Shown here: in pieces, positions 50,714 through 59,561 of the stretch
Layout of the letters: the number at the start of each line of letters is the position of its first letter
How positions within the stretch are numbered: position 1 is the stretch's first letter
Assembly: GCA_016715945.1 (NCBI GenBank)
Contig: JADJXJ010000001.1
Span: 310,001 to 374,000 of the forward strand
Reading direction: 5' to 3'
DNA length: 64,000 nucleotides
Source: Bacteroidota bacterium
Lineage (GTDB): Bacteria > Bacteroidota > Bacteroidia > Bacteroidales > F082
Translations under genes and position numbers: made by a program
Notes under the pieces: generated by a model
Database searches by the model: none
Told to the model about the DNA's origin: nothing
Seen by the model: only the letters and a program-made list of their open reading frames with translations

Positions 50714-52366
50714 TCAGTCGGGCGCTTTTTCGAGTCGTACACGTCTGAAATCGAGCAGGTTCGACGGGTTGGCCTGCATTCCCTGAACCTCGCGCTGCAC
50801 AAACCGCATCACTTCGTCGTAAAACAAGACCACCACGGGCGCCTGTGCCATCACAATGCTGTCCATTTGCCGGTAAAGCCCTGCCCGGCGCTCCGGATCG
50901 TTTTCCTGAAGCGCCTGCAAATAGAGCTTATCGAATTCTGCATTTGAGAAGTGGGTGTAGTTTGGCCCTGCAGGTGTGTGATTGGGGCTGTAAAACAGCG
51001 ACATATAGTTCTCCGCATCGGGATAATCTGCTACCCACGAGGCGCGGAATGCCTGCAGTTTGCCTTTCGAGCGCAGCTCCCTGATGGTGGCTGCCGGTTG
51101 CACCTCGATGGAGGGATTCAGGCCAAGGGACTGCAGCTCGGCCTGAATAAACTTCAGCAAATCGGCATATTCAGCTGTGGTGCTGATGGTAAATCTGGCG
51201 CCTGATAGCCCGGCCTCCTGTATTAATTGTCTGGCTGCCTGAGGGTTATAGTTGTAGCCTGCGTGGGGCAGATGTCCCGGCAGCCCGTATGGAATCATGC
51301 CTCCGTGGCCGGGCAAACCGGTGTTGTTGCGCAGGTAACGCAGCATCTTTTGCCGGTTGATGCCCATGTTGATGGCTTTGCGGAGTGCAGGCTGTTTCAA
51401 TGGTCCGGATATGGCTGTATCGCCCAGATAAAACCCAAGGTATTCGGTGTTCAGAAATGGCTGACGGATCAACCGGAGCTTCCCGGCCACCTTTTCGCGC
51501 AATTGCCCGTTGCGTGTGAGCAATTCATCTTTGTAACGTGAATCGACACCCGACATGAAGTGAAACCTTCCTTTCATGAATTCCATGAAGGCGATTTGCC
51601 TGTCGGTGAGAAACCTGATGGCGATCCCATCGAGGTAGGGCAACTGCCGGCCCCGATCGTCATGCTCATGGTATGTGGGGTTGCGCCTTAGCACCAGCTT
51701 GACGCCGTCTTTCCAGAATGCAAACAGGAAAGGCCCGGTGCCCACCGGACGACGCCCGAATGCATCGCCTTCTGCTGCAACCACTTCATGAGGAATCACT
51801 GCCGCATACATCATGCTGAGCATCCCAAGAAATGGCGGAAAGGGTTTGATGAGCTCAATCTGCAACAGGCTGTCGTTCAGCGCGCTGATCATTGGGGTGC
51901 CTTCGCTGCGCTTTACATAAGCCAAAATCCATGCACCCGGAGAAGCAGTGGAAGGGTCAGCTAGTCTGCGCAGGCTATATGCGGCATCCCCGGCGGTCAG
52001 TTTGCGGTCGTGCCCCCCGAAAGCAGGATGAGGATGAAAGTACACATCGTTGCGAAGTACAAAGCGGTAAACCAGCCCGTCGTCCGATATCGTCCAGCGC
52101 CTGGCAAGCCCGGGAACTATGCGCATCTGGCTGTCGGCCTCCACCAGGGTGTTAAACAGCTGATTGCAGGCCCAGATGTGTGGCAGGTCTTTTGCAAAAG
52201 CGGGGTCAAGTGTGCTCAGGCCTGCCGATTCGTTGTAGCGGAATATGTTATCCGGCGCGGGCGCTGGTTTTTTACATGAGGCAAGTCCCAGGAGCATGAA
52301 GGCTGGAATAAGCCAGGCTAAAACCTGTAGGGTGCAATTACTCTTCCACTTGACTTCTGCCATCAT
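50714..52366 (-). CDS. Peptide ABC transporter substrate-binding lipoprotein (SBP family 5)
   Basis: 550 residues from the ATG at 52366 (or 52363). The frame remains open to 52777 without a sensible N-terminus; the lipoprotein signal ending in MLLGLASC fixes the true start. Family 5 solute-binding protein: LDPAFAKDLPHIWACNQLFN, LVEADSQMRIVPGLARRWTI, GTGPFLFAFWKDGVKLVLRR, PALRKAINMGINRQKMLRYL, AFRASWVADYPDAENYMSLF. Binds oligopeptides or similar ligands outside the inner membrane. No permease or ATPase genes are adjacent, so its transporter is elsewhere. Downstream of lon and the quinone reductase on the same strand, 80 bases away. Confidence 0.88.
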   Translation of the reverse strand: MMAEVKWKSNCTLQVLAWLIPAFMLLGLASCKKPAPAPDNIFRYNESAGLSTLDPAFAKDLPHIWACNQLFNTLVEADSQMRIVPGLARRWTISDDGLVYRFVLRNDVYFHPHPAFGGHDRKLTAGDAAYSLRRLADPSTASPGAWILAYVKRSEGTPMISALNDSLLQIELIKPFPPFLGMLSMMYAAVIPHEVVAAEGDAFGRRPVGTGPFLFAFWKDGVKLVLRRNPTYHEHDDRGRQLPYLDGIAIRFLTDRQIAFMEFMKGRFHFMSGVDSRYKDELLTRNGQLREKVAGKLRLIRQPFLNTEYLGFYLGDTAISGPLKQPALRKAINMGINRQKMLRYLRNNTGLPGHGGMIPYGLPGHLPHAGYNYNPQAARQLIQEAGLSGARFTISTTAEYADLLKFIQAELQSLGLNPSIEVQPAATIRELRSKGKLQAFRASWVADYPDAENYMSLFYSPNHTPAGPNYTHFSNAEFDKLYLQALQENDPERRAGLYRQMDSIVMAQAPVVVLFYDEVMRFVQREVQGMQANPSNLLDFRRVRLEKAPD

Positions 52367-52446
52367 GCCACCGGATTGATAAGGCAAACATAAGCAAATG
52401 GGCGATTTGATGCCCGATTGAAGTCCGGAGCTGGTTGTAAAATGTA

Positions 52447-53028
52447 TCAGATCGCTTTGCGGCCAAGCGCACGGGCCTTCTCCAGCCAGGCGTTTCTTTT
52501 CTTTTCTCCGGCAAAGCGTACCGAACTGATGGTGAAGGTGCGCACCGGACGGATGCCGCAGAAATGCAGCACTGCCTGCCGCAACGATCGGTAGGCCGGG
52601 GCACCAAGCACCATAAAATAATACCACTTCGGGTTGTCCATGGTCATGATCAGGCGTGCCGACTTTCCGGTGAGCAGTTTGTCTGGAAACCGATGCCCGT
52701 TGTTGTAGCGAAATGCAAAGCCGGGGAGAAATGTCCTGTCGATGAATCCTTTGAGCAGGGCAGGGTAGGTGCCCCACCAGTTGGGGAAAATAAATACAAG
52801 ATGGTCGGCCCAGGATATTTGCTGCTGGGCTTCGGCAAGGTCAGGTTCCAGTTGCTGGTTGCCCCGGTAACCCTGGCTGAAGTTGAGGTCGAATTTCAGC
52901 TTTTTGAGCACCAGCCTCCTTACGGCGTGACCGGCTTCCTCCGCAGCATTGGCATAGGCTTCGGCAACGAGGTCGGCAAAGGCATCATCCACCGGATGAC
53001 CGTGAATGAGCAATATGTTTTTTGTCAT
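52447..53028 (-). CDS. Flavodoxin-fold NAD(P)H:quinone oxidoreductase (KefF/MdaB-like)
   Basis: 193 residues of the Flavodoxin_2 family. FMN/FAD phosphate region ILLIHGHPVDDAFADLV, then ADHLVFIFPNWWGTYPALLK and GFIDRTFLPGFAFRY, the latter typical of NQO1/KefF-like enzymes. Two-electron reduction of quinones protects against redox cycling and electrophiles. Its ATG overlaps the lon stop by 4 bases (ATGA), so translation is probably coupled to lon. KefF-type enzymes can regulate potassium efflux systems, but none is adjacent. Confidence 0.88.
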   Translation of the reverse strand: MTKNILLIHGHPVDDAFADLVAEAYANAAEEAGHAVRRLVLKKLKFDLNFSQGYRGNQQLEPDLAEAQQQISWADHLVFIFPNWWGTYPALLKGFIDRTFLPGFAFRYNNGHRFPDKLLTGKSARLIMTMDNPKWYYFMVLGAPAYRSLRQAVLHFCGIRPVRTFTISSVRFAGEKKRNAWLEKARALGRKAI

Positions 53029-55478
53029 TGATTGAACTGAATGGCGTTTTTAACTTTTTCCGCCTGCAATGCCAGTTCCGGCACCTCGATCATATGGTCC
53101 ACGTATTTGAATTCCAATCCTTCGATGTAGTCGGGCCGGATGTCGGCTATGTCGCGTTTGTTGCCCGACGACAGAATGATGGTGTGTATCTTACCGCGTT
53201 TGGCAGCGAGGATTTTCTCCTTGATGCCACCCACCGGAAGCACTTTCCCGCGCAGGGTGATCTCGCCTGTCATGGCAATGCTCGGCTTCACCAGCCGCTG
53301 CGTGAATGCCGAAGCCAGCGCAGTGAACATGGTTATACCGGCGGAGGGCCCGTCTTTTGGCGTGGCGCCCTCGGGTACGTGGATGTGCACATTCCACTTT
53401 TCGAATACCTGTGGGTCGATTTCCAGCTGCGACGCATGTGCCTTGAGGTATTCCAGGGCAATGGTGGCCGATTCCTTCATCACGTCGCCCAGGTTACCCG
53501 TCAGCCTCAGTTCGCCTTTGCCGCGGCTCAGGCTCACCTCCACAAACAGGATTTCGCCTCCGTAGGGGGTCCAGGCAAGGCCTGTGACCACACCCGGTAC
53601 CTTAATGGCTTCGTCGGGTTTTTCGTGATAGATAGGTACACCCAAAGCTTTTTCAAGGTCGGCCACGCTCACTTTTTTGTCGTATGCCTCACCCATGGCC
53701 ACATGTTTTGCCTTGCTGCGCACCAGCTTGGCGAGATGTCTTTCCAAAGAACGAACACCCGATTCGCGGGTATAATCTTCGATGATGGTTTCTATGATTT
53801 GCTTGCTGAAACTGATTTGCGATGCGGTTAAACCATGCTCCTTAACAAGTTTGGGCAGCAAATGTTTTTTTGCGATCTGATATTTTTCCTCCAGCAGATA
53901 GCCCGACAGCTCGATGACTTCCATGCGGTCGCGCAGGGCCGGATGAATGGTGCTGAGGTTGTTGGCTGTGGCAATGAACATCACCCGCGAGAGGTCGTAT
54001 TCCACTTCCAGAAAGTTGTCGTAAAACTTGTTGTTTTGTTCAGGGTCGAGCACTTCGAGCAGCGCAGCCTGGGGGTCGCCATTGATGTTGTTGCCGCTCA
54101 CCTTGTCTATCTCGTCGAGCACGAAAACCGGGTTGCTCGTACCTGCTTTTCGCAGGCTCTGGATGATGCGGCCGGGCATGGCCCCGATGTAGGTCTTCCG
54201 GTGGCCCCTCAGTTCCGCCTCATCGCGCACCCCGCCCAGCGACATGCGCACATATCTCCGGCCCAAAGCCTCGGCTATCGACTTGCCCAGCGATGTCTTT
54301 CCCACACCGGGAGGGCCTGCCAGACAAAGGATGGGCGCCTTCATGTCGTTCTTGAGCTTATACACTGCCAGGTGCTCGATGATGCGCTCTTTCACCTTTT
54401 CCAGACCATAGTGGTCGCGGTCGAGGATGCGCTGCGCATGCCTGAGATCGAAGTTGTCTTTCGAATATTCGTTCCAGGGCAACTCGACCAGGTACTCAAG
54501 GTAGTTGAACTGTATGCCATACTCAGCCACCATGGGGTTCATGCGCTGAAGCTTAGTCAGCTCGCGTTCGAAAACTTTCTGCACCTCGGCGCTCCATTTC
54601 TTCTTTGCAGCACGCTCGCGCAACGAGGCAATCTCCTGTTCGTGCGGCGCGCCTCCAAGTTCCTCCTGTATGGTCTTGAGCTGCTGGTTCAGGAAATAGT
54701 CGCGCTGCTGCTTGTCGATGTCCACCTTTACCTTGCTCTGGATCTGATTTTTGATCTCGAGCATCTGCAATTCTTTGCTCAGGTATTCAAGTACTTTGAT
54801 GGCCCGCTCGCTGATGCTTTTAATTTCGAGCAGCTGCTGCTTTTCCTGCTGACTGATGTTGAGGTTGTTCGACACAAAGTGCACCAGAAACGCCGGGCTT
54901 TCGATGTTGTTGATGGCAAATGACGCTTCGGGGGGCAGGTTGGGCGACTTTTCGATAATTTGCACGGCCACTTCCTTGATGCTCTGGATGAGCGCCACAA
55001 AGTTTGCATCGGTTTGCGAGGGTTCATCGTCACCGTACGATTCCACCCTGCCTCTGAAATAAGGCTCATCCTGGGTGATCTCGAGCAGCCTGAAACGTTT
55101 TTTGCCCTGTATGATCACAGTGGTGTTGCCATCGGGCATCTGCAGGGTGCGCACAATATGTGCCACAGTACCTACCTCGTGCAGGTCGGAGGCAATAGGG
55201 TCTTCGATGGCTGCATCCCGCTGGGCAATGACCCCGATGATCCGCTCTTTGCGGTAGGCCTCCCGGATGAGCTTGATCGACTTGTTGCGACCCACGGTGA
55301 TGGGAATCACCACTCCGGGAAACAACACTGCATTGCGCAGGGGAAGTATGGGCAGGTCTTCGGGCACCTGCTCGGCATTGAACTGTATCTCCTCTTCGGC
55401 CGAAAGCAAGGGGATGAACTCTGCATCGCTGTCGAGCAGGTCGGAAACTGACAAAAAGTTGTTGAATATGCTGTTCAT
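53025..55478 (-). CDS. lon: ATP-dependent protease Lon
   Basis: 817 residues. N-terminal substrate domain (about 40-245: LPILPLRNAVLFPGVVIPIT), coiled region, AAA+ module (Walker A GPPGVGKTSLGKSIAEALG, Walker B VFVLDEIDKV, sensor ATANNLSTIHPALRDRME) and a C-terminal Ser-Lys protease with S712 in KDGPSAGITM and K753 in GGIKEKILAAKR. Degrades misfolded and regulatory proteins in the cytoplasm. Bacteroidota-style N-terminal extension of about 35 acidic residues. Overlaps the quinone reductase gene by ATGA. Confidence 0.98.
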   Translation of the reverse strand: MNSIFNNFLSVSDLLDSDAEFIPLLSAEEEIQFNAEQVPEDLPILPLRNAVLFPGVVIPITVGRNKSIKLIREAYRKERIIGVIAQRDAAIEDPIASDLHEVGTVAHIVRTLQMPDGNTTVIIQGKKRFRLLEITQDEPYFRGRVESYGDDEPSQTDANFVALIQSIKEVAVQIIEKSPNLPPEASFAINNIESPAFLVHFVSNNLNISQQEKQQLLEIKSISERAIKVLEYLSKELQMLEIKNQIQSKVKVDIDKQQRDYFLNQQLKTIQEELGGAPHEQEIASLRERAAKKKWSAEVQKVFERELTKLQRMNPMVAEYGIQFNYLEYLVELPWNEYSKDNFDLRHAQRILDRDHYGLEKVKERIIEHLAVYKLKNDMKAPILCLAGPPGVGKTSLGKSIAEALGRRYVRMSLGGVRDEAELRGHRKTYIGAMPGRIIQSLRKAGTSNPVFVLDEIDKVSGNNINGDPQAALLEVLDPEQNNKFYDNFLEVEYDLSRVMFIATANNLSTIHPALRDRMEVIELSGYLLEEKYQIAKKHLLPKLVKEHGLTASQISFSKQIIETIIEDYTRESGVRSLERHLAKLVRSKAKHVAMGEAYDKKVSVADLEKALGVPIYHEKPDEAIKVPGVVTGLAWTPYGGEILFVEVSLSRGKGELRLTGNLGDVMKESATIALEYLKAHASQLEIDPQVFEKWNVHIHVPEGATPKDGPSAGITMFTALASAFTQRLVKPSIAMTGEITLRGKVLPVGGIKEKILAAKRGKIHTIILSSGNKRDIADIRPDYIEGLEFKYVDHMIEVPELALQAEKVKNAIQFNQ

Positions 55479-55615
55479 GAATGTCGTTTTGTCAAAATGT
55501 CACAGTGTCCATGCGCCTGGCATGGCATCTGACAATTAAAGTATCCCACCAGGCCTGGAAATGCTGCATTTCCGGATGGTGGAATATTGCAGGATCAAAG
55601 CTTGTGCCAGAATAA

Positions 55616-56800
55616 TCAGGCCCTGCGGTTTTTGAATGTCTGATTGAATACCTCGGTGAGAATGGCTTTTTCGGTGGCATCGAACACCTTATTGCGGCGT
55701 TCGTACATCTTTTCGATGGTTTTGAAGGCCTTGCGCAGGTCGTAGTCAATGAAGCCCTGAGTGCCACCCCAGGAGAACGATGGAATGAAGTTGCGCTGGA
55801 AGCCCGACCCAAAGATGTTGGTGCTCACGCCTACCACCGTGCCTGTATTGAACATGGTGTTGATGCCGCAGCGCGAGTGGTCGCCCATGATGGTGCCGCA
55901 AAACTGAAGGCCGGTGTTCACAAAGCATTCTTCGGCATAGTTCCAGAGCTTGACTTCTTCGTAGGTGTTCTTGAGGTTCGAGGTGTTGGTATCAGCCCCG
56001 ATGTTGCACCATTCGCCTATCACGCTGTGGCCCAGGAAGCCGTCGTGGGCCTTGTTGCTGTAGCCGAAAATGACGGAGCTGTTCACTTCGCCGCCCACCT
56101 TGCTGTAAGGGCCGATGGTGGTTGGGCCGTATATCTTGGCGTCCATCTTGAGCACGCCATGCTCGCACAGGGCAAATGGTCCGCGCACCTTGGCGCCTTC
56201 CATCACTTCGGCATCCTTGCCAATGTAGATTGGCCCCGTGGAGGCATTGAGGATGGCAAACTCCACTTTGGCGCCCTCTTCGATGAAGATGTTCTCCGGA
56301 TTTATGCAACGGTTGGTCGGACTGATGGGGGCCGACTTCCGCCCTTTGGTGATCATCCTGAAATCGTCCAGAATGGCCTGACCGTTTTTGTTGAAGATGT
56401 CCCAGGTGTAATATATCTTGGTCACTTCTCCCACGAATTCAATCGTTTCGCCCTCTTCCTGAGCCTCCGACGAGCGAAGGGCTTCGCCGCTCAGACAACT
56501 GGCCAGCAGGGTTTCATCTCCTTTCACCAGCGATTGTCCGACTTTGAGCATATGAATGGCTTCGATGAGCTCGGGTGTGGGCAGGATGGAACCGTTGATC
56601 AACAGGTTTTCTTCGGCTTCGACCAGCGGAAACTTGGTGCTCAGGTAACCCTCGGTCAGTGTGCTGGTTTTTGCTCCCAGCATGTATTCCCACTTCTCCC
56701 TGATGGTGAGTATGCCCACACGAATGTCGGCTACCGGACGGGTAAATACAAGCGGCAGGAGGTGGTTGCGGGTCGAACTGTCGTAGAGGATGTAATTCAT
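55616..56800 (-). CDS. GlmU-like protein: degenerate nucleotidyltransferase domain plus left-handed beta helix
   Basis: 394 residues. It resembles the GlmU-family proteins of Bacteroidota. The N-terminal part (MNYILYDSSTRNHLLPLVFT) lacks the GxGTRM signature of nucleotidyltransferases, so transfer of a nucleotide is doubtful. Residues about 170-340 contain hexapeptide repeats of a left-handed beta helix (NIFIEEGAKVEFAIL, IYIGKDAEVMEGAKVRGPFA, TIGPYSKVGGEVNSSVIFGY, HSVIGEWCNIGADTNTSNLK) similar to the acetyltransferase half of GlmU. Acetyl transfer to a sugar phosphate is possible but unproven. It is 137 bases upstream of lon on the same strand. Confidence 0.82.
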   Translation of the reverse strand: MNYILYDSSTRNHLLPLVFTRPVADIRVGILTIREKWEYMLGAKTSTLTEGYLSTKFPLVEAEENLLINGSILPTPELIEAIHMLKVGQSLVKGDETLLASCLSGEALRSSEAQEEGETIEFVGEVTKIYYTWDIFNKNGQAILDDFRMITKGRKSAPISPTNRCINPENIFIEEGAKVEFAILNASTGPIYIGKDAEVMEGAKVRGPFALCEHGVLKMDAKIYGPTTIGPYSKVGGEVNSSVIFGYSNKAHDGFLGHSVIGEWCNIGADTNTSNLKNTYEEVKLWNYAEECFVNTGLQFCGTIMGDHSRCGINTMFNTGTVVGVSTNIFGSGFQRNFIPSFSWGGTQGFIDYDLRKAFKTIEKMYERRNKVFDATEKAILTEVFNQTFKNRRA

Positions 56801-56883
56801 GGGATGAGATAGCTAGCTGGATTTAACATGACAAAATTAGCAATTCTTGCCTCAATATACGCAAAAATGCTTTGATTGAAAGC

Positions 56884-56918
56884 AAAAAAGGCTGTCAGTA
56901 GCATTGACAGCCTTTTTT
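56884..56918 (-). terminator. Intrinsic terminator after rpmE2
   Basis: Perfect 14-bp stem (56884-56897 with 56905-56918), 7-base loop, with A and T runs at both ends; 19 bases after the L31 stop codon. Could work in both directions. Confidence 0.88.
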
Positions 56919-56936
56919 GCAATAAAGTTGCAAATG

Positions 56937-57203
56937 TTATTTGATTTTGCTTTCGTAATGCTTCTTGTAGCGGTTCTTGAACTTGTCCACACGACCGGCG
57001 GAGTCAACAAGTTTCATCTTGCCGGTATAGAACGGATGCGACATATGCGAAATTTCGAGCTTTACCAGCGGGTATTCCTTGCCATCCTCCCACACGATGG
57101 TCTCCTTGGTCTTCACAGTGGAGCGGGTGAGGAAGCTGTAATCGTTGGACATATCCTTGAATACAACGAGGCGATAGTCTTTAGGATGAATGTCTTTTTT
57201 CAT
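56937..57203 (-). CDS. rpmE2: Ribosomal protein L31 type B
   Basis: 88 residues. MKKDIHPKDYRLVVFKDMSN and EISHMSHPFYTGKMKLVDSA are typical of the type B form. It lacks the zinc-binding cysteines of type A L31. Single gene with its own promoter core and terminator. Confidence 0.97.
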   Translation of the reverse strand: MKKDIHPKDYRLVVFKDMSNDYSFLTRSTVKTKETIVWEDGKEYPLVKLEISHMSHPFYTGKMKLVDSAGRVDKFKNRYKKHYESKIK

Positions 57204-57233
57204 GGGAGTCGAGACTTTTCTGATTTAGGGCTG

Positions 57234-57241
57234 CAAAATTA
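57234..57241 (-). promoter_or_regulatory. -7 promoter element TAATTTTG of rpmE2
   Basis: Perfect minus-strand TAnnTTTG core 30 bases before the L31 ATG. Confidence 0.45.
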
Positions 57242-57283
57242 AATCTTTTCGCTGAAATACAAGCACAATAGCATAAATTTTTC

Positions 57284-58348
57284 TCAACCAGCCAGACCGG
57301 CCAGAAATTGCATGGTGTCGGTACCGTCGGCATAATCCCACACCGAGGGCAATTGTGCCTGACCGAATGCAAAACTACCCTCGTACCAGCCGCCTTCCGA
57401 AACCACGCACTGAATCTTGTCGCGGTTGGCGGCAATAAGATTGTCGATGTCGTCCTTGTGCTTGTAATGGCTGTAATGAACCACACTTACGCCTCCGGAA
57501 AGTTTTTCGTCGGGGATGAGCAGGACGAAGCCGTTGTCGTGATGTGGCAGTTTGTTGATCAGGCAGATGGCCTTGTGGTACTCGTAATTGTTGAAATATT
57601 TGTGGTGGTCGCGCAAATGGCGCCAGGGTTCAAAAGCTTCGAACAGCAATTCGGGCTGGTAAGCTTCGGGCAGCAGCAGGTGCGACACGCTGCGGCAGCC
57701 CAGGCCAAAATAACTGAAGATGTCGTCGGCCAGGCCGGAAAGGGAAGCGGTGGTCTCACTGCCCCGGACGATCCCCAGGCTGTTGCGGTTGCGCCGGATG
57801 ATGTGAGGCACATGCGAAAAATAATAGTCGAAATAACGTGAGGTATTGTCGCTTCCGGTGGCAATCACCGCATCGTAATGTCGGATCTGGCCGTCGGTGA
57901 AGACGATATGGTTTGTAAACCGTGGTTCGGTTTCGCAAAGCATCCGTGCTAGGGCTGGCAGCAGCTGCCGGTCGTCGGTGGAGAGCTTGCCCAAAAAGCG
58001 GTGCCCGCTCATGAGCACACTCAGAAAGTCGTGAAAACCTACCGCCGGGATGTTGCCTGCCATAATCACCGCAACTGTCCGCGCAGCAGCTGGTTGCTGC
58101 TGCACGTAGGCAGCAGCCCAGGCCATCAGCTCGTCCACCTGCAGCATGCGCGCAATTCCTTTTAATGCAAGCATTTGATTATCAATAGTAAACCAGTTGT
58201 TCGACTGGTAGGCTTGTGTCATGGCATTTGCGAGCTCAGCGTATTTTTCGGTCGGGAGCTTGCCGCTAGCCTCGCAGTTATGCAGAAAGTCCTGCAATTG
58301 GCCGCCGAGTTGCGCAAAGGCTGCCACCCTTGCCTCTAATTCAATCAT
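57284..58348 (-). CDS. Acyl-CoA reductase (LuxC-like)
   Basis: 354 residues of the LuxC/acyl-CoA reductase family of the aldehyde dehydrogenase fold. AVIMAGNIPAVGFHDFLSVL is the nucleotide-side region; YDAVIATGSDNTSRYFDYYF and IIRRNRNSLGIVRGSE are family segments, and the cysteine in YFGLGCRSVSHLLLP is the likely acyl-enzyme nucleophile. Would reduce acyl-CoA or a similar thioester to an aldehyde with NADPH. It stands divergent to serC, 124 bases apart, a neighbourhood I recall from other Bacteroidota. Substrate unknown. Confidence 0.87.
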   Translation of the reverse strand: MIELEARVAAFAQLGGQLQDFLHNCEASGKLPTEKYAELANAMTQAYQSNNWFTIDNQMLALKGIARMLQVDELMAWAAAYVQQQPAAARTVAVIMAGNIPAVGFHDFLSVLMSGHRFLGKLSTDDRQLLPALARMLCETEPRFTNHIVFTDGQIRHYDAVIATGSDNTSRYFDYYFSHVPHIIRRNRNSLGIVRGSETTASLSGLADDIFSYFGLGCRSVSHLLLPEAYQPELLFEAFEPWRHLRDHHKYFNNYEYHKAICLINKLPHHDNGFVLLIPDEKLSGGVSVVHYSHYKHKDDIDNLIAANRDKIQCVVSEGGWYEGSFAFGQAQLPSVWDYADGTDTMQFLAGLAG

Positions 58349-58373
58349 GTTCCGGTGGGTTTGAAATCGTTTG

Positions 58374-58381
58374 CAAAATTA
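58374..58381 (-). promoter_or_regulatory. -7 promoter element TAATTTTG of acyl-CoA reductase
   Basis: Perfect minus-strand TAnnTTTG core 25 bases before the ATG at 58348. Confidence 0.45.
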
Positions 58382-58424
58382 GCCCGAATTCTGTCGTTAA
58401 GCTTTTAACAAAAGCCTTAATTCC

Positions 58425-58432
58425 TATATTTG
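58425..58432 (+). promoter_or_regulatory. -7 promoter element TATATTTG of serC operon
   Basis: Perfect plus-strand TAnnTTTG core 40 bases before the serC ATG at 58473. Confidence 0.45.
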
Positions 58433-58472
58433 CAGCAAGAAACAATAATTGTATAACGCAAAACCTGCAGTC

Positions 58473-59546
58473 ATGAAGAAACACAATTTCTACGCCGGAC
58501 CTTCCATTTTACCGGCTTATACCATTGAGCAATCCATAGCCGCCATCCGCGATTTTGAAGGCATGGGCCTCTCGCTGCTCGAAATCAGTCACCGCAGCAA
58601 GCAGTTTGTGGCAGTAGTAGACGAGGCTGTGGCATTGTTCAAGGAAATACTCAGCATACCCGAAGGCTACTCGGTCATCTTTCTGGGTGGTGGTGCCAGT
58701 TTGCAGTTCTGCATGGTGCCTTACAATATGCTGAACAACAAGGCTGCTTACCTCAATACGGGCGAATGGGCCTCCAAGGCCATCAAGGAAGCCAGATTGT
58801 TCGGCGAGGTGGATGTGGTTGCTTCATCGGAGGCTGCCAACTTCAACTACATCCCGCGTGGCTACACCATTCCGGCTGATGCAGACTATTTCCACATCAC
58901 CACCAACAACACCATTTATGGCACCGAGATTCTTGAAGATATTGACTCGCCGGTGCCGCTCGTTGCCGACATGTCGTCGGATATCTTCAGCCGCCCGGTG
59001 GATGTGTCAAAGTACGCCATTATATATGGTGGCGCACAGAAAAACCTGGCGCCTGCCGGTGTAACATTTGTTATTATTAAAGACGAGGTGCTTGGCAAGG
59101 TGGACCGCAAAATTCCCACCATGCTCAACTACAAGACGCATATCAGCAAGGAATCCATGTTCAACACCCCGCCGGTGATGCCGATCTATGCTGCCCTTCA
59201 AACCCTTAAATGGCTGAAGATGATGGGCGGTGTGGCCGAAATGGAAAAGCTGAACAAGCGCAAAGCCGAGTTGCTCTACAGCGAAATTGACAACAATCCT
59301 TTGTTCAAGGCTACCATTGCCAATCCGGCCGACCGCTCGCGCATGAATGTGTGCTTTGTGATGAACGAGGGCTATACCCATCTGGAGGAGGAGTTCAACA
59401 AATTTGCTTCGGCCAGAGGCATGGTGGGCATCAAAGGTCACCGCTCGGTGGGCGGCTTCAGGGCCTCGCTCTACAACGCACTGCCTTACGAAAGCGTGGA
59501 AGCATTGGTGGCCGTGATGCAGGAATTTGCATCCATGCACAAGTAA
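58473..59546 (+). CDS. serC: Phosphoserine aminotransferase
   Basis: 357 residues from the ATG at 58473 (MKKHNFYAGPSILP); the in-frame ATG-less extension to 58449 has no family support. Transaminates 3-phosphohydroxypyruvate to phosphoserine. Motifs: SLLEISHRSKQFVAVVDEAV, VIFLGGGASLQFCMVPYNML, VADMSSDIFSRPVDVSKYA, and the PLP lysine in IIYGGAQKNLAPAGVTFVII. First gene of a serine cluster; serA starts 15 bases after its stop. Confidence 0.97.
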   Translation: MKKHNFYAGPSILPAYTIEQSIAAIRDFEGMGLSLLEISHRSKQFVAVVDEAVALFKEILSIPEGYSVIFLGGGASLQFCMVPYNMLNNKAAYLNTGEWASKAIKEARLFGEVDVVASSEAANFNYIPRGYTIPADADYFHITTNNTIYGTEILEDIDSPVPLVADMSSDIFSRPVDVSKYAIIYGGAQKNLAPAGVTFVIIKDEVLGKVDRKIPTMLNYKTHISKESMFNTPPVMPIYAALQTLKWLKMMGGVAEMEKLNKRKAELLYSEIDNNPLFKATIANPADRSRMNVCFVMNEGYTHLEEEFNKFASARGMVGIKGHRSVGGFRASLYNALPYESVEALVAVMQEFASMHK

Positions 59547-59561
59547 TAACTTCAAAATCAG

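Noticed and set aside
50714..52777. Longer 687-residue version of the peptide-binding protein
   Set aside because: The first 137 residues overlap the quinone reductase gene in another frame and have no sense; the lipoprotein signal begins at 52366.
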